64,000 bases of DNA, from the NCBI RefSeq assembly GCF_002868735.1, contig NZ_CP025613.1:434001-498000 (forward strand), given 5' to 3'. Shown here piece by piece: positions 45,501 to 52,635 of this stretch (its first letter is position 1; the number at the start of each line of letters is the position of its first letter). The notes beneath the pieces were generated by a model that worked only from the letters and a program-made list of their open reading frames with translations, did no database searches and was not told where the DNA came from. A program made the position numbers and the translations under genes. This DNA comes from Niveispirillum cyanobacteriorum. GTDB taxonomy: Bacteria; Pseudomonadota; Alphaproteobacteria; Azospirillales; Azospirillaceae.

Positions 45501-45881
45501 GTCATCATCAAACCGAATGAGGCCGAGGCGCACCGTCCGGCGCCGGTGCAACCTGGCCCTGGGGACGCACCTGGAAGCCCTGATGGCGGCACGCCGACGC
45601 CCGGCGGACACGATGTAGGCGGTGGGCCGGCGACACCGCCGACGGAGAAGAATCCGACGCGCTTCACCGGCGCCGTGATGATCTCACCGGAGCGGCCGGC
45701 GCGGGATATTCATCAGATTGTCGAGGCGATCGTCGAGCAGCTCACCACGCTTCCGGGCAGTCGCGTGAAGTTGAAGCTCGAGATCGAGGCCGATGTGCCT
45801 GGCGGTCTGGATCGCGCCAAGGTGAGAACTCTGGTGGAGAACGCCAATACCCTCGGGTTCATAGAGAAGTCTGTCGAGTGA
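42585..45881 (+). CDS. DUF499 AAA-type ATPase with N-terminal Swt1-like HEPN domain
   Basis: The 1098-residue protein starts (GTG) with a Swt1-type HEPN region. FEGMELLPSALIPFVEKRLE leads to the RNase-type motif RNKLSHNE (about residues 93-100, matching R-x4-6-H). The DUF499 ATPase follows, with Walker A VELQTNFGGGKTHSML (about 240-255) and Walker B CLILIDEWVAYL (about 360). The C-terminus holds a Pro/Gly-rich linker (about 985-1025) and a small DUF499-type tail. DUF499 ATPases are constant partners of DUF1156 methyltransferases in prokaryotic defence loci. The gene follows 13 bp behind the methyltransferase gene. The HEPN motif suggests possible RNA cleavage or abortive response, inferred only. 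Confidence 0.82.
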   Translation: MAKSTRQYVFEGMELLPSALIPFVEKRLETSLKGHWQVQVLEKLPSLRPNSNGEVGWDQAALFNAMDRFWSEAFKAVLGRAERSLVNELGDVRNKLSHNETFTYDDAERALDSMRRLMEAISAGETAEQLGKMRDTILRTKFTELQRNEERRKTQRLEISVETVAGLLPWREVVEPHQDVATGEFQQAEFAADLAKVHSGSAPPEYRDPRQFFSRTYLTEGLSALLIGAAKRLSGTGGDPVVELQTNFGGGKTHSMLALYHMAGPTPVQDLSGLDQLLEKQGLSVPKAINRAVLVGTSRGPQDVLHGEGDRKIRTTWGELAWQLGGADAYAMVAENDASGIAPGSNLLEALFKKYAPCLILIDEWVAYLRQIYKVEGLPSGSFDANLSFVQSLTEAVKASPGTLLVASLPASQIEVGGEGGQEALARLKQTFSRVESSWRPASQEESYEIVRRRLFKDIPGDKFHHRDNTLKQFAKLYRENANDFPQGCADEDYRRKLEKAYPIHPELFDQLYTSWGSLEKFQRTRGVLRLMAQAIHELWMNADPSVMIMPGSVAVSSPRVEPELLHYLDVSWQSIIAGDVDGTASTPYKVDQSAPNLNRYSATRRVARAIFMGTAPTHQQQNTGLDDKQINLGVVQPGERPAIFGDALRRLTNQAKFMHADLGRYWYSMSASLNRIAADKAAQIEAALVDVTIDAELGKYVNGLADRGHFDAVQVAPASSAEVPDEAGGVRAVVLGVKYPHNGRDGSDALVEAKDILTQRGSTPRVYRNMLVFIAAESRQLDHLKDAVRASLAWGEIVRDTERLNLTQSDSALAKTKLAEANETMKTRLKEAWCYLHYPAQESAQADWEWVSGKIPAQDGLLARASKKLVAEEGLLVELGPSRLDRDLQKYIWNDKPRLSLKDLREYLNRYIYLPRLKGQDVLVKAVQAAISGMLPGPFAYAERWDEKTGTYLGLAIERAGNAPVVIDSDSVIIKPNEAEAHRPAPVQPGPGDAPGSPDGGTPTPGGHDVGGGPATPPTEKNPTRFTGAVMISPERPARDIHQIVEAIVEQLTTLPGSRVKLKLEIEADVPGGLDRAKVRTLVENANTLGFIEKSVE

Positions 45882-45994
45882 GAGCATAGCAATGGGGGGT
45901 GGTCGCGTGGACTGAAACTATATTTGTTCAGGAGTGGGGGAGTCGCCGTGATGTAACTTTCTGCTCGACAGAATAGGAGGGAGGTGGCCCCGCT

Positions 45995-46954
45995 ATGCTC
46001 AGGTTGCGTCATATCCAATACTTTGTCACGGCTTCCGAGCAGGGGAGTTTTCGCAAGGCGGCCGCCCTTCTGAACATCCAGGAGTCCGCCGTGAGCCGGC
46101 GCATCCGGGATCTTGAGGATCGGCTTGGCGCTTCCCTGTTCCACCGCCATCCCGGCGGGGTTTCGCTTACGGTGGCAGGGCAGCGTTTCCTTCGCCGCGT
46201 CCGCGTCGCCCTTCAGCAGATTGAGCTTGGCTTCAACGACGTCGCCGCGATCGGCCGATCCGAGGACGGAATCATCAAGGTTGGAATCTTCTCATCGCTG
46301 GCGTCGGGCTTTCTGTTCGAGTTGATGAAGACGCTCGACGACGAGCACCCGCGGGTGGCGGTCGAGCTGATCGAGGGCAATCCGTCGGTCCATGTGGCGG
46401 CGGTCCGCCAGCTCCAACTCGATGTGGCGTTCATCACGGGCACGTCCGAATGGCCCGATTGCGAGAGAGAACAGCTTTGGTCGGAGAGGGTGTTCGCCGT
46501 CCTGCCCACGGAACACGGCCTGGCGACGAAGCAGACCCTGCATTGGGACGATCTCGCCGGCGAAAACTTCATCGTCAGCAATGCGGCGCCAGGGCCGGAG
46601 ATCTATGACTATCTGATCCAGCGACTGGCCGGTCTCGGCCACCATCCGAATATCCACCCGCACTCTGTCGGCCGGGATGTCCTGCTGTCGATGGTAGCCA
46701 TCGGGCGCGGGCTGACGCTGACCAGCGAGGCGACCACAGGGGCTCAGATTCCCGGTATCGTCTATCGCCCGATCATGGGCGAGGTCTTGCCGTTCAGCGC
46801 GATCTGGTCGCGCCGGAACGACAATCCGGCCTGCCGCAGGTTTCTGAGCCTCGCCCGGATACTGTCGCAAACCGATCGGCGGGCCGTCAGGCAGGCGGAC
46901 GCGGTGATGAACCCGCCTGCTTCGCCTTCGCAAAGCCTCGATCTGTCGCCATGA
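45995..46954 (+). CDS. LysR-family transcriptional regulator of the ICE transfer region
   Basis: The 319-residue regulator has a LysR helix-turn-helix (MLRLRHIQYFVTASEQGSF then RKAAALLNIQESAVSRRIRDLEDRLG, residues 1-60) and a two-lobed LysR_substrate domain. GGAGGGAGG lies upstream of the ATG. In this ICE group a LysR gene regularly sits beside DUF2274 and trbI, so it likely controls transfer functions or the adjacent cargo. Its 3' end overlaps the opposing DUF2274 gene by 68 bp, tail to tail. It marks the junction between the defence cargo and the conjugation backbone. Confidence 0.85.
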   Translation: MLRLRHIQYFVTASEQGSFRKAAALLNIQESAVSRRIRDLEDRLGASLFHRHPGGVSLTVAGQRFLRRVRVALQQIELGFNDVAAIGRSEDGIIKVGIFSSLASGFLFELMKTLDDEHPRVAVELIEGNPSVHVAAVRQLQLDVAFITGTSEWPDCEREQLWSERVFAVLPTEHGLATKQTLHWDDLAGENFIVSNAAPGPEIYDYLIQRLAGLGHHPNIHPHSVGRDVLLSMVAIGRGLTLTSEATTGAQIPGIVYRPIMGEVLPFSAIWSRRNDNPACRRFLSLARILSQTDRRAVRQADAVMNPPASPSQSLDLSP

Positions 46955-47126
46955 ACCGCTCCAGCATGGGAACGATCAGGCGCACCGGATCGGTGGCCGG
47001 CTGTCCCGCCTCGCGGCCGAGAATCTCCGCGTAGGTTGTGAGATCGCGGTGAAGACTGGCGGGCAGTTCCAGCGTGATCTTGACCGGCTTGTCGTCGGCG
47101 ATCGGGCCGAGTTTCAGCTTCGCCAT
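46887..47126 (-). CDS. DUF2274 domain-containing protein
   Basis: The 79-residue protein begins MAKLKLGPIADDKPVKITLE then LPASLHRDLTTYAEILGREA, the DUF2274 pattern, and looks like a small ribbon-helix-helix-type protein. It is the last gene of the trb run, one base after the trbI stop. Proteins of this family always accompany trbI in this ICE group, but their function is unknown; a DNA-binding regulatory role is plausible. Its end overlaps the lysR end by 68 bp. Confidence 0.8.
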   Translation of the reverse strand: MAKLKLGPIADDKPVKITLELPASLHRDLTTYAEILGREAGQPATDPVRLIVPMLERFMATDRGFAKAKQAGSSPRPPA

Positions 47127-47127
47127 G

Positions 47128-48384
47128 TCAGCCTCCGTAGGGTTCGAGCACGAGATCGCGCGTGACGATGACGCGGACGGGGAAGCCCGGCCGGATGGTG
47201 AGCGTCGGCGCGATGTTGAGCTGGCGCTGGACGATCTGCTGCCCGGTCTGGCTTATGCTGTCGGACGCGCCGTTGCGCAGGGCGCGCACGATGTCGCTTT
47301 CCTGCCCGGATGAGCCGGCTTCGGCCCCGACGCTGAGGAGGGTCGAGAGCGCCGCGGCCTTGAACAGCTCGCCCCAGTGATAGTCGACGCCATCCTCCAG
47401 CCCGGCATAGCCTTCGGCGTCAGCGCCCGGCTGGCGTTCGAGGACGATGGAGCGGCCGTTCGGGAAGATCAGCCGGTTCCAGACCAGCAGGATGCGGCGC
47501 TGGCCGAAACCGACGCCGCTGTCATACTGACCGATGACGCGCGTGCCCTGCGGGATCAGCAGGATGCGCCCGGTGGGGCTGTCGTAGATGTTCTCCGTCA
47601 CCTGCGCGGTGATCTGGCCGGGAAGGTCGGAGCGGGTGCCGGTGATGAGCGCGGCGGAAATCACCGCGCCGGCCTGAAGCACATTGGCCGATGCGGGTGC
47701 GGCGACCCGATCGGGTGAGACCGTGCGTTTGTCGGGCGGCTGGTTGAGGAAAGCGAGCTGGCGATCCTGCGCCGAGGGCGTGGCCGGCTGCGGCGCGAGG
47801 CCGAGGCTGGCGAGGTCGGTCGCGGGCGCGGCCGCAGGCGCGGTTGTTGCGGAGCTGGCGGGCCGTGTCTCCGTCGATGAGAACAGACGCGCGGTGCGCG
47901 CCGCTTCCAGCTCCTGCGCGCGGCGCTGTTCCTCCGGGCTCGGCCCGGGGGGCGCTGGCGTGGTCATGCCTGGTGCGGGAACCGGTTGGCCGCCATTCTG
48001 CGCGTTGAGGATCGGGCGGCCGAGATCGCCGGGCAGCGGCGGGCCGAGTCTGGGAACGCCGCTATAGTCCTTCGGCAGACCGTTCAGTCCATCCGGTGTG
48101 CTGCGGTTGTCGGTGGAATAGAGTTCCTGTCCCTGATTGCCGGCGTTGCGGGTCTGGAGCGCATAGAGCAGCGCCCCGCCTACACCGAGGCTGGCGACGA
48201 GTCCGAGCCCGGCCAGCACTTTGCGCGACAAGCGGGTGACGCGCGGAGGCTCGGGCCGCAGCCGCATCGGCGCGACCGGCTCGCCGGTGAGCGGCCGGTC
48301 GTCGGTCTCGTCGGCCGCGTCCGGCTGCGGCGCCGCATCGGGCGTCCGGCTCTCTTCCCTTTCGGGATTGCGTTCATCGCTCAC
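47128..48384 (-). CDS. trbI: Conjugal transfer protein TrbI (VirB10-like)
   Basis: The 418-residue envelope-spanning component of the type IV secretion channel has a short cytoplasmic N-terminus and one membrane helix (KVLAGLGLVASLGVGGALLY, about residues 55-75). A proline-rich periplasmic linker and the TrbI/VirB10 C-terminal domain follow (GAVISAALITGTRSDLPGQI, then YDSPTGRILLIPQGTRVIGQ and VIVTRDLVLEPY). It connects inner- and outer-membrane complexes. Its start overlaps the trbG stop by 4 bp. Confidence 0.92.
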   Translation of the reverse strand: MSDERNPEREESRTPDAAPQPDAADETDDRPLTGEPVAPMRLRPEPPRVTRLSRKVLAGLGLVASLGVGGALLYALQTRNAGNQGQELYSTDNRSTPDGLNGLPKDYSGVPRLGPPLPGDLGRPILNAQNGGQPVPAPGMTTPAPPGPSPEEQRRAQELEAARTARLFSSTETRPASSATTAPAAAPATDLASLGLAPQPATPSAQDRQLAFLNQPPDKRTVSPDRVAAPASANVLQAGAVISAALITGTRSDLPGQITAQVTENIYDSPTGRILLIPQGTRVIGQYDSGVGFGQRRILLVWNRLIFPNGRSIVLERQPGADAEGYAGLEDGVDYHWGELFKAAALSTLLSVGAEAGSSGQESDIVRALRNGASDSISQTGQQIVQRQLNIAPTLTIRPGFPVRVIVTRDLVLEPYGG

Positions 48385-49451
48385 GATGCCGGCCTCCCAT
48401 CGGTGCGGGAGATACGCACGCGCTTCTGGGACTTGCCCGCCCCGAACCGCAATTCGGCGGCGGCGAACAGCCGGTCGACGATCATGTAGTTGCCGCGCAC
48501 GCGGTAGTTCACCAGTTCGGAGGTGTCGCCCTCCGCGCCGACGACGAACAGGGGTGGCATTTCGCCCTGGCCGATGCCGCGCGGAAACTCGATGAACACC
48601 TGCCGGCCGTCATCGAACGCGCGCAGCGGCCGCCACGGCGCTCGATCGCCGCTCACATCGTAGCGGAAGTTCACCCGCGCGAGGTCGATGCCGGTGGCGA
48701 CGGGCTGCGCCGCCTGCGCCTCGGCATTCTGCCGCCGTAGCGCGATGAGCTGGTCCTGCGGATATTGCCAGGAGACCGACGCCATGTAGGTCGAAGGCGT
48801 CGAGCGCAGTTCCATATGGTAGGTGCGGCGGTCGGTGTTGATGACGAGGTTGGTGAGCAGTTCGGGCCGCGTCGGCTTGACGAGGATGTGGATCTGCCTG
48901 GCGGCGCCTGCGCCGCTTTCGGTATCGCCAATAATCCAGCGCACGGTGTCGCCGGCGGCGACTGGTCCGGCGCCGACGAGCTGCTCGCCAGGCTGGAGCG
49001 CGATGTCGGTGATCTGCCCCGGCGAGGCATAAACCTGGTAGAGCGCGCCGTTGACGAAGGGATAGACCTGCATCGAGTTGATGAAGCCGTCGCGGACGGG
49101 CTGGACCCGCGCGGCGGCGTTGGCCTGGTTAACGCGCACGGTCGGGTCGGCGGCTTCGGGAACGGGCTTGCCGTCCTTGCCGACCGGCTTCAGCTGACCG
49201 GGAAGCGGCAGGGGCTTGGGGAGTTCCACGACCTGCACGGGACTGGGCGGTTCGGTCGCCTGCACGGCGGGCATGGCGTTGTCGTAGGCGATTTCGGGCG
49301 GCGGCATATTGCTGGTGGCGCAGCCGGCGAGCGCCGAGGTGCAGAGCAGCACAAGCGGCAAGCCGGACTTACGGAAAGCAGGATTGGCGTGGATGCGGCA
49401 AGCCGGCCGCCCTGCACTCCAGGGGGCGGCTTTGCGGAGTGCTGGCGTCAT
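48381..49451 (-). CDS. trbG: P-type conjugative transfer protein TrbG (VirB9-like lipoprotein)
   Basis: The 356-residue outer-membrane core component has an N-terminal lipoprotein signal (LVLLCTSALAGC) and the VirB9/CagX domain. That domain includes VYPFVNGALYQVYASPGQIT, DIALQPGEQLVG, AGDTVRWIIGDTESG and the C-terminal DDGRQVFIEFPRG with LFVVGAEGDTSELVNYRVRG. The ATG at 49451 overlaps the trbF stop (ATGA); the longer frame to 49925 is translated trbF. An extra Pro-rich segment follows the lipobox. Confidence 0.92.
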   Translation of the reverse strand: MTPALRKAAPWSAGRPACRIHANPAFRKSGLPLVLLCTSALAGCATSNMPPPEIAYDNAMPAVQATEPPSPVQVVELPKPLPLPGQLKPVGKDGKPVPEAADPTVRVNQANAAARVQPVRDGFINSMQVYPFVNGALYQVYASPGQITDIALQPGEQLVGAGPVAAGDTVRWIIGDTESGAGAARQIHILVKPTRPELLTNLVINTDRRTYHMELRSTPSTYMASVSWQYPQDQLIALRRQNAEAQAAQPVATGIDLARVNFRYDVSGDRAPWRPLRAFDDGRQVFIEFPRGIGQGEMPPLFVVGAEGDTSELVNYRVRGNYMIVDRLFAAAELRFGAGKSQKRVRISRTDGRPAS

Positions 49452-50131
49452 TGTCCAAGCTCCTTCGACCAGTTGATGGCGTTGACGTAGATTCCGAGCG
49501 GGTTCTTCTTCAGCGTGTCGGCGTCGCGCGGGGGCTGCACGGCAACAGTCAGAATGGCGGACCAGCGTTCGGTGGAGGCGAGCGAGCCGTCCTGATAGCG
49601 GCGCTCGATCCAGGCGATGCGGAAGCTCGACGGCGAGGCGCGGATAACGCTCGACACCTCGACCGCCACCTGTTGCTTGCCGACCTTGGCAAAAGGATCG
49701 TTCGACCGGGCGTAGTCGTTGAGGGCGAGCGCGCCGCTCTGGGTCGTGAAGTCGTAGGCGCGCAGCCAGTTCTGGCGCACGATGATCGCGTCGGCGGGAA
49801 TCGAGCGGACCTGTTCGATGAAGCGCGCCAGGTAGAAGGCGATCTGGGGATCGTTCGGCTGATAGTCGGCCGTCGCCGGCGCAACGGCCTGCGCCTGTCC
49901 GAGGCGGTCGACCTGCACCACCCACGGCACGATCGAGCCGTTGGTGGATTGCCAGACCAGCGCGGCGGAAAGGCCCATCGACAGCGCGAGGGAGCCGAAG
50001 GCCATGAAGCGCCAGTTGCGGGCCTGCACGCGGGCGGAGCCTATGCGCTCGTCCCAGACCTGGGCGGCGCGTTGATAGGGCGTCTCGGGCTGCGGGGATT
50101 TGCCGTAGTGGGTAGCGGGTCGTTTGAACAT
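49448..50131 (-). CDS. trbF: Conjugal transfer protein TrbF (VirB8-like)
   Basis: The 227-residue inner-membrane assembly factor begins MFKRPATHYGKSPQPETPYQ with RAAQVWDERIGSARVQARNW. It has one membrane helix (MAFGSLALSMGLSAALVWQ) and a periplasmic VirB8 domain (IVPWVVQVDRLGQAQAVAPA through DTLKKNPLGIYVNAINWSKE). The KNPLGIYV motif near the C-terminus is diagnostic. It lies 2 bp from trbL. Confidence 0.93.
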   Translation of the reverse strand: MFKRPATHYGKSPQPETPYQRAAQVWDERIGSARVQARNWRFMAFGSLALSMGLSAALVWQSTNGSIVPWVVQVDRLGQAQAVAPATADYQPNDPQIAFYLARFIEQVRSIPADAIIVRQNWLRAYDFTTQSGALALNDYARSNDPFAKVGKQQVAVEVSSVIRASPSSFRIAWIERRYQDGSLASTERWSAILTVAVQPPRDADTLKKNPLGIYVNAINWSKELGQ

Positions 50132-50133
50132 GG

Positions 50134-51486
50134 TCAGTCGCCTTCGGAGAGATTGACGGTGGAGCCGGCGCCGTGGCTGTCGCCGCTGCGGACAGCGTGG
50201 GCGGCGGCTTGAACGCCGTGCGTCATTTGCTGGGAGCGCTTCATGCGCCTGGCCCAGGCCGGCGGCCCGTCGGTGGTGGAAGCGGCTTGGGAAACGGCTT
50301 CGGCTTCGCCGCCGATCGTGCCGGCGGTCGAAGCCCCGCCTGTCGCAGCGAAGGCGGAGCGCGCGCCGGATTGGTAGCTCTGCTTCAAGCTGTCGGCGGC
50401 GCGGCCAGCGGCGCGTTTCAGTGGCGAGACGGTGGCCTGTGCGCCCGCGCTGGCGACATTGCGCAGGCCGGATGCGACGGCGGATGCGCCGGTTTGACCG
50501 GCTGCACCCAAGCTGTAGGCGGTCGATGCGCCTCCAGCCAAAGCCGCCCCGCCACGGGCGGCGGCGGCAGCGCCGCCCGCAAGAGCCGTGCCGCCGGAAA
50601 CAGCCGCGCCTGCGGCAGCAGCGCCGGCCGCGATCGCACCGCCCGCGGCCAGGCCGGTTCCGATCGCGGTGCCCGCGCCGAGCTGCGGCCCGCCTGAGAC
50701 AATGCCGTTGGCGATGCCGGGGCCAAAGATGCCGAGGCCCAGCAGCGACAAGGCGGCGAGCACGATCGCCATCGCGTCGTCGATCGACGGCGTGGCGCCG
50801 CCGAAGCCCGTGGTGAACTCGGAGAACAGGGTCGAGCCGATGCCGATGATGACGGCAAGCACCAGCACCTTGATACCGGACGAGATGACGTTGCCGAGCA
50901 CCCGTTCGGCCATGAAGGCGGATTTGCCGAACAGGCCGAAGGGGATCAGCACGAAGCCGGCCAGGGTGGTCAGCTTGAACTCGATCAGGGTGATGAAGAG
51001 CTGGATGGCGAGGATGAAAAAGGCGAGCAGCACTAGCGCCCAGGCGAACAACATGCAGACGATCTGGATGAAGTTCTCGAAGAACGACCAGTAGCCCATC
51101 AGGCTGGATATGGAATCGAGCAGCGGCCGTCCGGCGTCGAGGCCGGTTTGCGCCACCTTGCCGGGGCGCAGCAGGTCGGTGACAGTGAAGCTCGTGCCGG
51201 ACGCCTTCAGGCCGAGGCCGGCGAAGCTCTCGAAGACGATACGGGCGAGATTGTTCCAGTTGCCGATGATGTAGGCGAAAACACCGACGAACAGCGTCTT
51301 CTTCACCAGCCGGGCGACGATGTTCTCATCTGCGCCCCAGCTCCAGAACAGGGCGGCGAGCGTCACGTCGATGACGATCAGCGTCGTGGCGATGAAGCCG
51401 ACTTCCGGTTGCAGAAGGCCGAAGCCGCCATCGATGTAGCTGGTGAAGACCTCGAGGAAATGGTCAATGACGCCGGTGCCGCCCAC
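50134..51486 (-). CDS. trbL: P-type conjugative transfer protein TrbL (VirB6-like)
   Basis: The 450-residue polytopic membrane protein starts (GTG) GGTGVIDHFLEVFTSYIDGG. It has several hydrophobic helices (for example LIVIDVTLAALFWSW, FIQIVCMLFAWALVLLAFFI, VLVLAVIIGIGSTLF) and a long Ala/Gly-rich C-terminal tail. VirB6-type proteins form part of the inner-membrane channel. The GTG at 51486 is chosen from the conserved family start; the frame stays open to 51702 but overlaps trbK-alt. The tail's low complexity is normal for TrbL. Confidence 0.9.
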   Translation of the reverse strand: MGGTGVIDHFLEVFTSYIDGGFGLLQPEVGFIATTLIVIDVTLAALFWSWGADENIVARLVKKTLFVGVFAYIIGNWNNLARIVFESFAGLGLKASGTSFTVTDLLRPGKVAQTGLDAGRPLLDSISSLMGYWSFFENFIQIVCMLFAWALVLLAFFILAIQLFITLIEFKLTTLAGFVLIPFGLFGKSAFMAERVLGNVISSGIKVLVLAVIIGIGSTLFSEFTTGFGGATPSIDDAMAIVLAALSLLGLGIFGPGIANGIVSGGPQLGAGTAIGTGLAAGGAIAAGAAAAGAAVSGGTALAGGAAAAARGGAALAGGASTAYSLGAAGQTGASAVASGLRNVASAGAQATVSPLKRAAGRAADSLKQSYQSGARSAFAATGGASTAGTIGGEAEAVSQAASTTDGPPAWARRMKRSQQMTHGVQAAAHAVRSGDSHGAGSTVNLSEGD

Positions 51487-51488
51487 GA

Positions 51489-51866
51489 TCAGCGCACCTC
51501 GGGCCGAGAGGGCTCCGCCTGAATGGCGGGCGTGGCGTCGTCGGGAGCCGCGTCGGCGGGGGCGTTCGGGAACAATGTCGCCGGTCCCGCCGGCGCGGGT
51601 GCTGGGGCCGGAGCCGACTGACCGAGGAAACGCTTGCGGTTTTCGTCCCACGCTCGCAGGCAGGACGGATCGCGCGGCCCGGCTTCGCCCATGGCGCTGC
51701 ACCGCGCCAGCTCCGCGCCGAGCGGATCGCGTTCCGTCACGGTGCGCGTCTGCGCCGTCGGGCTGTTTTGCCGGTCGTCCTTGCGGGTCATCTCGATCGC
51801 GGTCGCCGTGACCGCGATCGCGACGAAGACGACAGCGCCGAGGCGCGCGAGGGTCTTGCCGTCCAT
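51489..51866 (-). CDS. TrbK-alt, putative entry-exclusion protein
   Basis: The 125-residue protein starts MDGKTLARLGAVVFVAIAVT with one N-terminal membrane helix. The RCSAMGEAGPRDPSCLRAWD motif carries two cysteines, then RKRFLG and a Pro/Ala-rich tail. This is the alternative TrbK found between trbJ and trbL in this ICE family. By analogy with TrbK of RP4 it may block entry of a second copy of the element, although unlike RP4 TrbK no lipobox is evident. Confidence 0.8.
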   Translation of the reverse strand: MDGKTLARLGAVVFVAIAVTATAIEMTRKDDRQNSPTAQTRTVTERDPLGAELARCSAMGEAGPRDPSCLRAWDENRKRFLGQSAPAPAPAPAGPATLFPNAPADAAPDDATPAIQAEPSRPEVR

Positions 51867-51876
51867 CGGGTCGCCC

Positions 51877-52635
51877 TCAGTTGCCGTGGAACATTTGCGC
51901 GTTGCCGGGCTGATAGCCGGTTCCCGGCGTCAGGAAGCGGCGGCGCTGTTCGCGGCCCTGTTCGGCGGCGGCGGCCTGTTCGGCCGATTGCAGCGCCTGC
52001 GCGCGCCCGTTGGAGGCGATGACGGCGGTGAGGTCGGCGAGCTGCTGGGCCTGGAGGGCGAGGAGCTGGTTGCCGGCCTGTGTCGCCTGCAAGGCGCCCG
52101 TCGCCGACTGGCTGGCGCCGACCAGCGCCGACATCTGCGTGCGGTTGGTGTCGATATTGCCGACGACCGTGGCCTGCACACGCATGGCGTCTTGCAGACC
52201 GCCCACCGTATTCTGCCAGCGGGTCCTGGCGTCGGCGATCAGTTGCGTGTCCGACGCCGACATCGACACATTGGCGTATTTGGTCTGGAACGCCTGGTCG
52301 ATCTGCTGGACGTCGTAGGCGATGTTCTGAGCCTGCTGGAGCAGTTGCTGCGTGCGCTGCACCGACTGCTGAAGCTGTTGCAGCGACGAATAGGGCAGGC
52401 TCGCCAGATTTCGGGCCTGATTGATGAGCATCTGCGCTTCGTTCTGAAGCGAGGTGATCTGGTTGGTGATCTGCTGAAGGCTACGGGCGGCCGTCAGCAC
52501 GTTCTGCACATAGTTCGTGGGGTCGAACACGGTCCATTGGGCCTGCGCCGGCGTCGCCAGCATTGGGGTGAGCGCGACTGGGGCGAGGAGCAGCGCGGCG
52601 GCGAGCCGCGCCGCGCGGGAGCGAGGCAAGGTCAT
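51877..52635 (-). CDS. trbJ: P-type conjugative transfer protein TrbJ (VirB5-like)
   Basis: The 252-residue secreted protein has a signal peptide (AALLLAPVALTPMLATPAQAQ) and then WTVFDPTNYVQNVLTAARSL, the typical TrbJ/VirB5 start. A long glutamine-rich helical region follows (LQQLQQSVQRTQQLLQQAQN) with the tail RRRFLTPGTGYQPGN. VirB5-like proteins sit at the pilus tip or channel. The ATG at 52635 overlaps the trbE stop (ATGA). Confidence 0.9.
   Translation of the reverse strand: MTLPRSRAARLAAALLLAPVALTPMLATPAQAQWTVFDPTNYVQNVLTAARSLQQITNQITSLQNEAQMLINQARNLASLPYSSLQQLQQSVQRTQQLLQQAQNIAYDVQQIDQAFQTKYANVSMSASDTQLIADARTRWQNTVGGLQDAMRVQATVVGNIDTNRTQMSALVGASQSATGALQATQAGNQLLALQAQQLADLTAVIASNGRAQALQSAEQAAAAEQGREQRRRFLTPGTGYQPGNAQMFHGN

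Noticed and set aside
48381-49925. A 514-residue version of TrbG
   Set aside because: The N-terminal 158 codons are trbF in another frame. The ATG at 49451 overlaps the trbF stop and precedes a proper lipoprotein signal.
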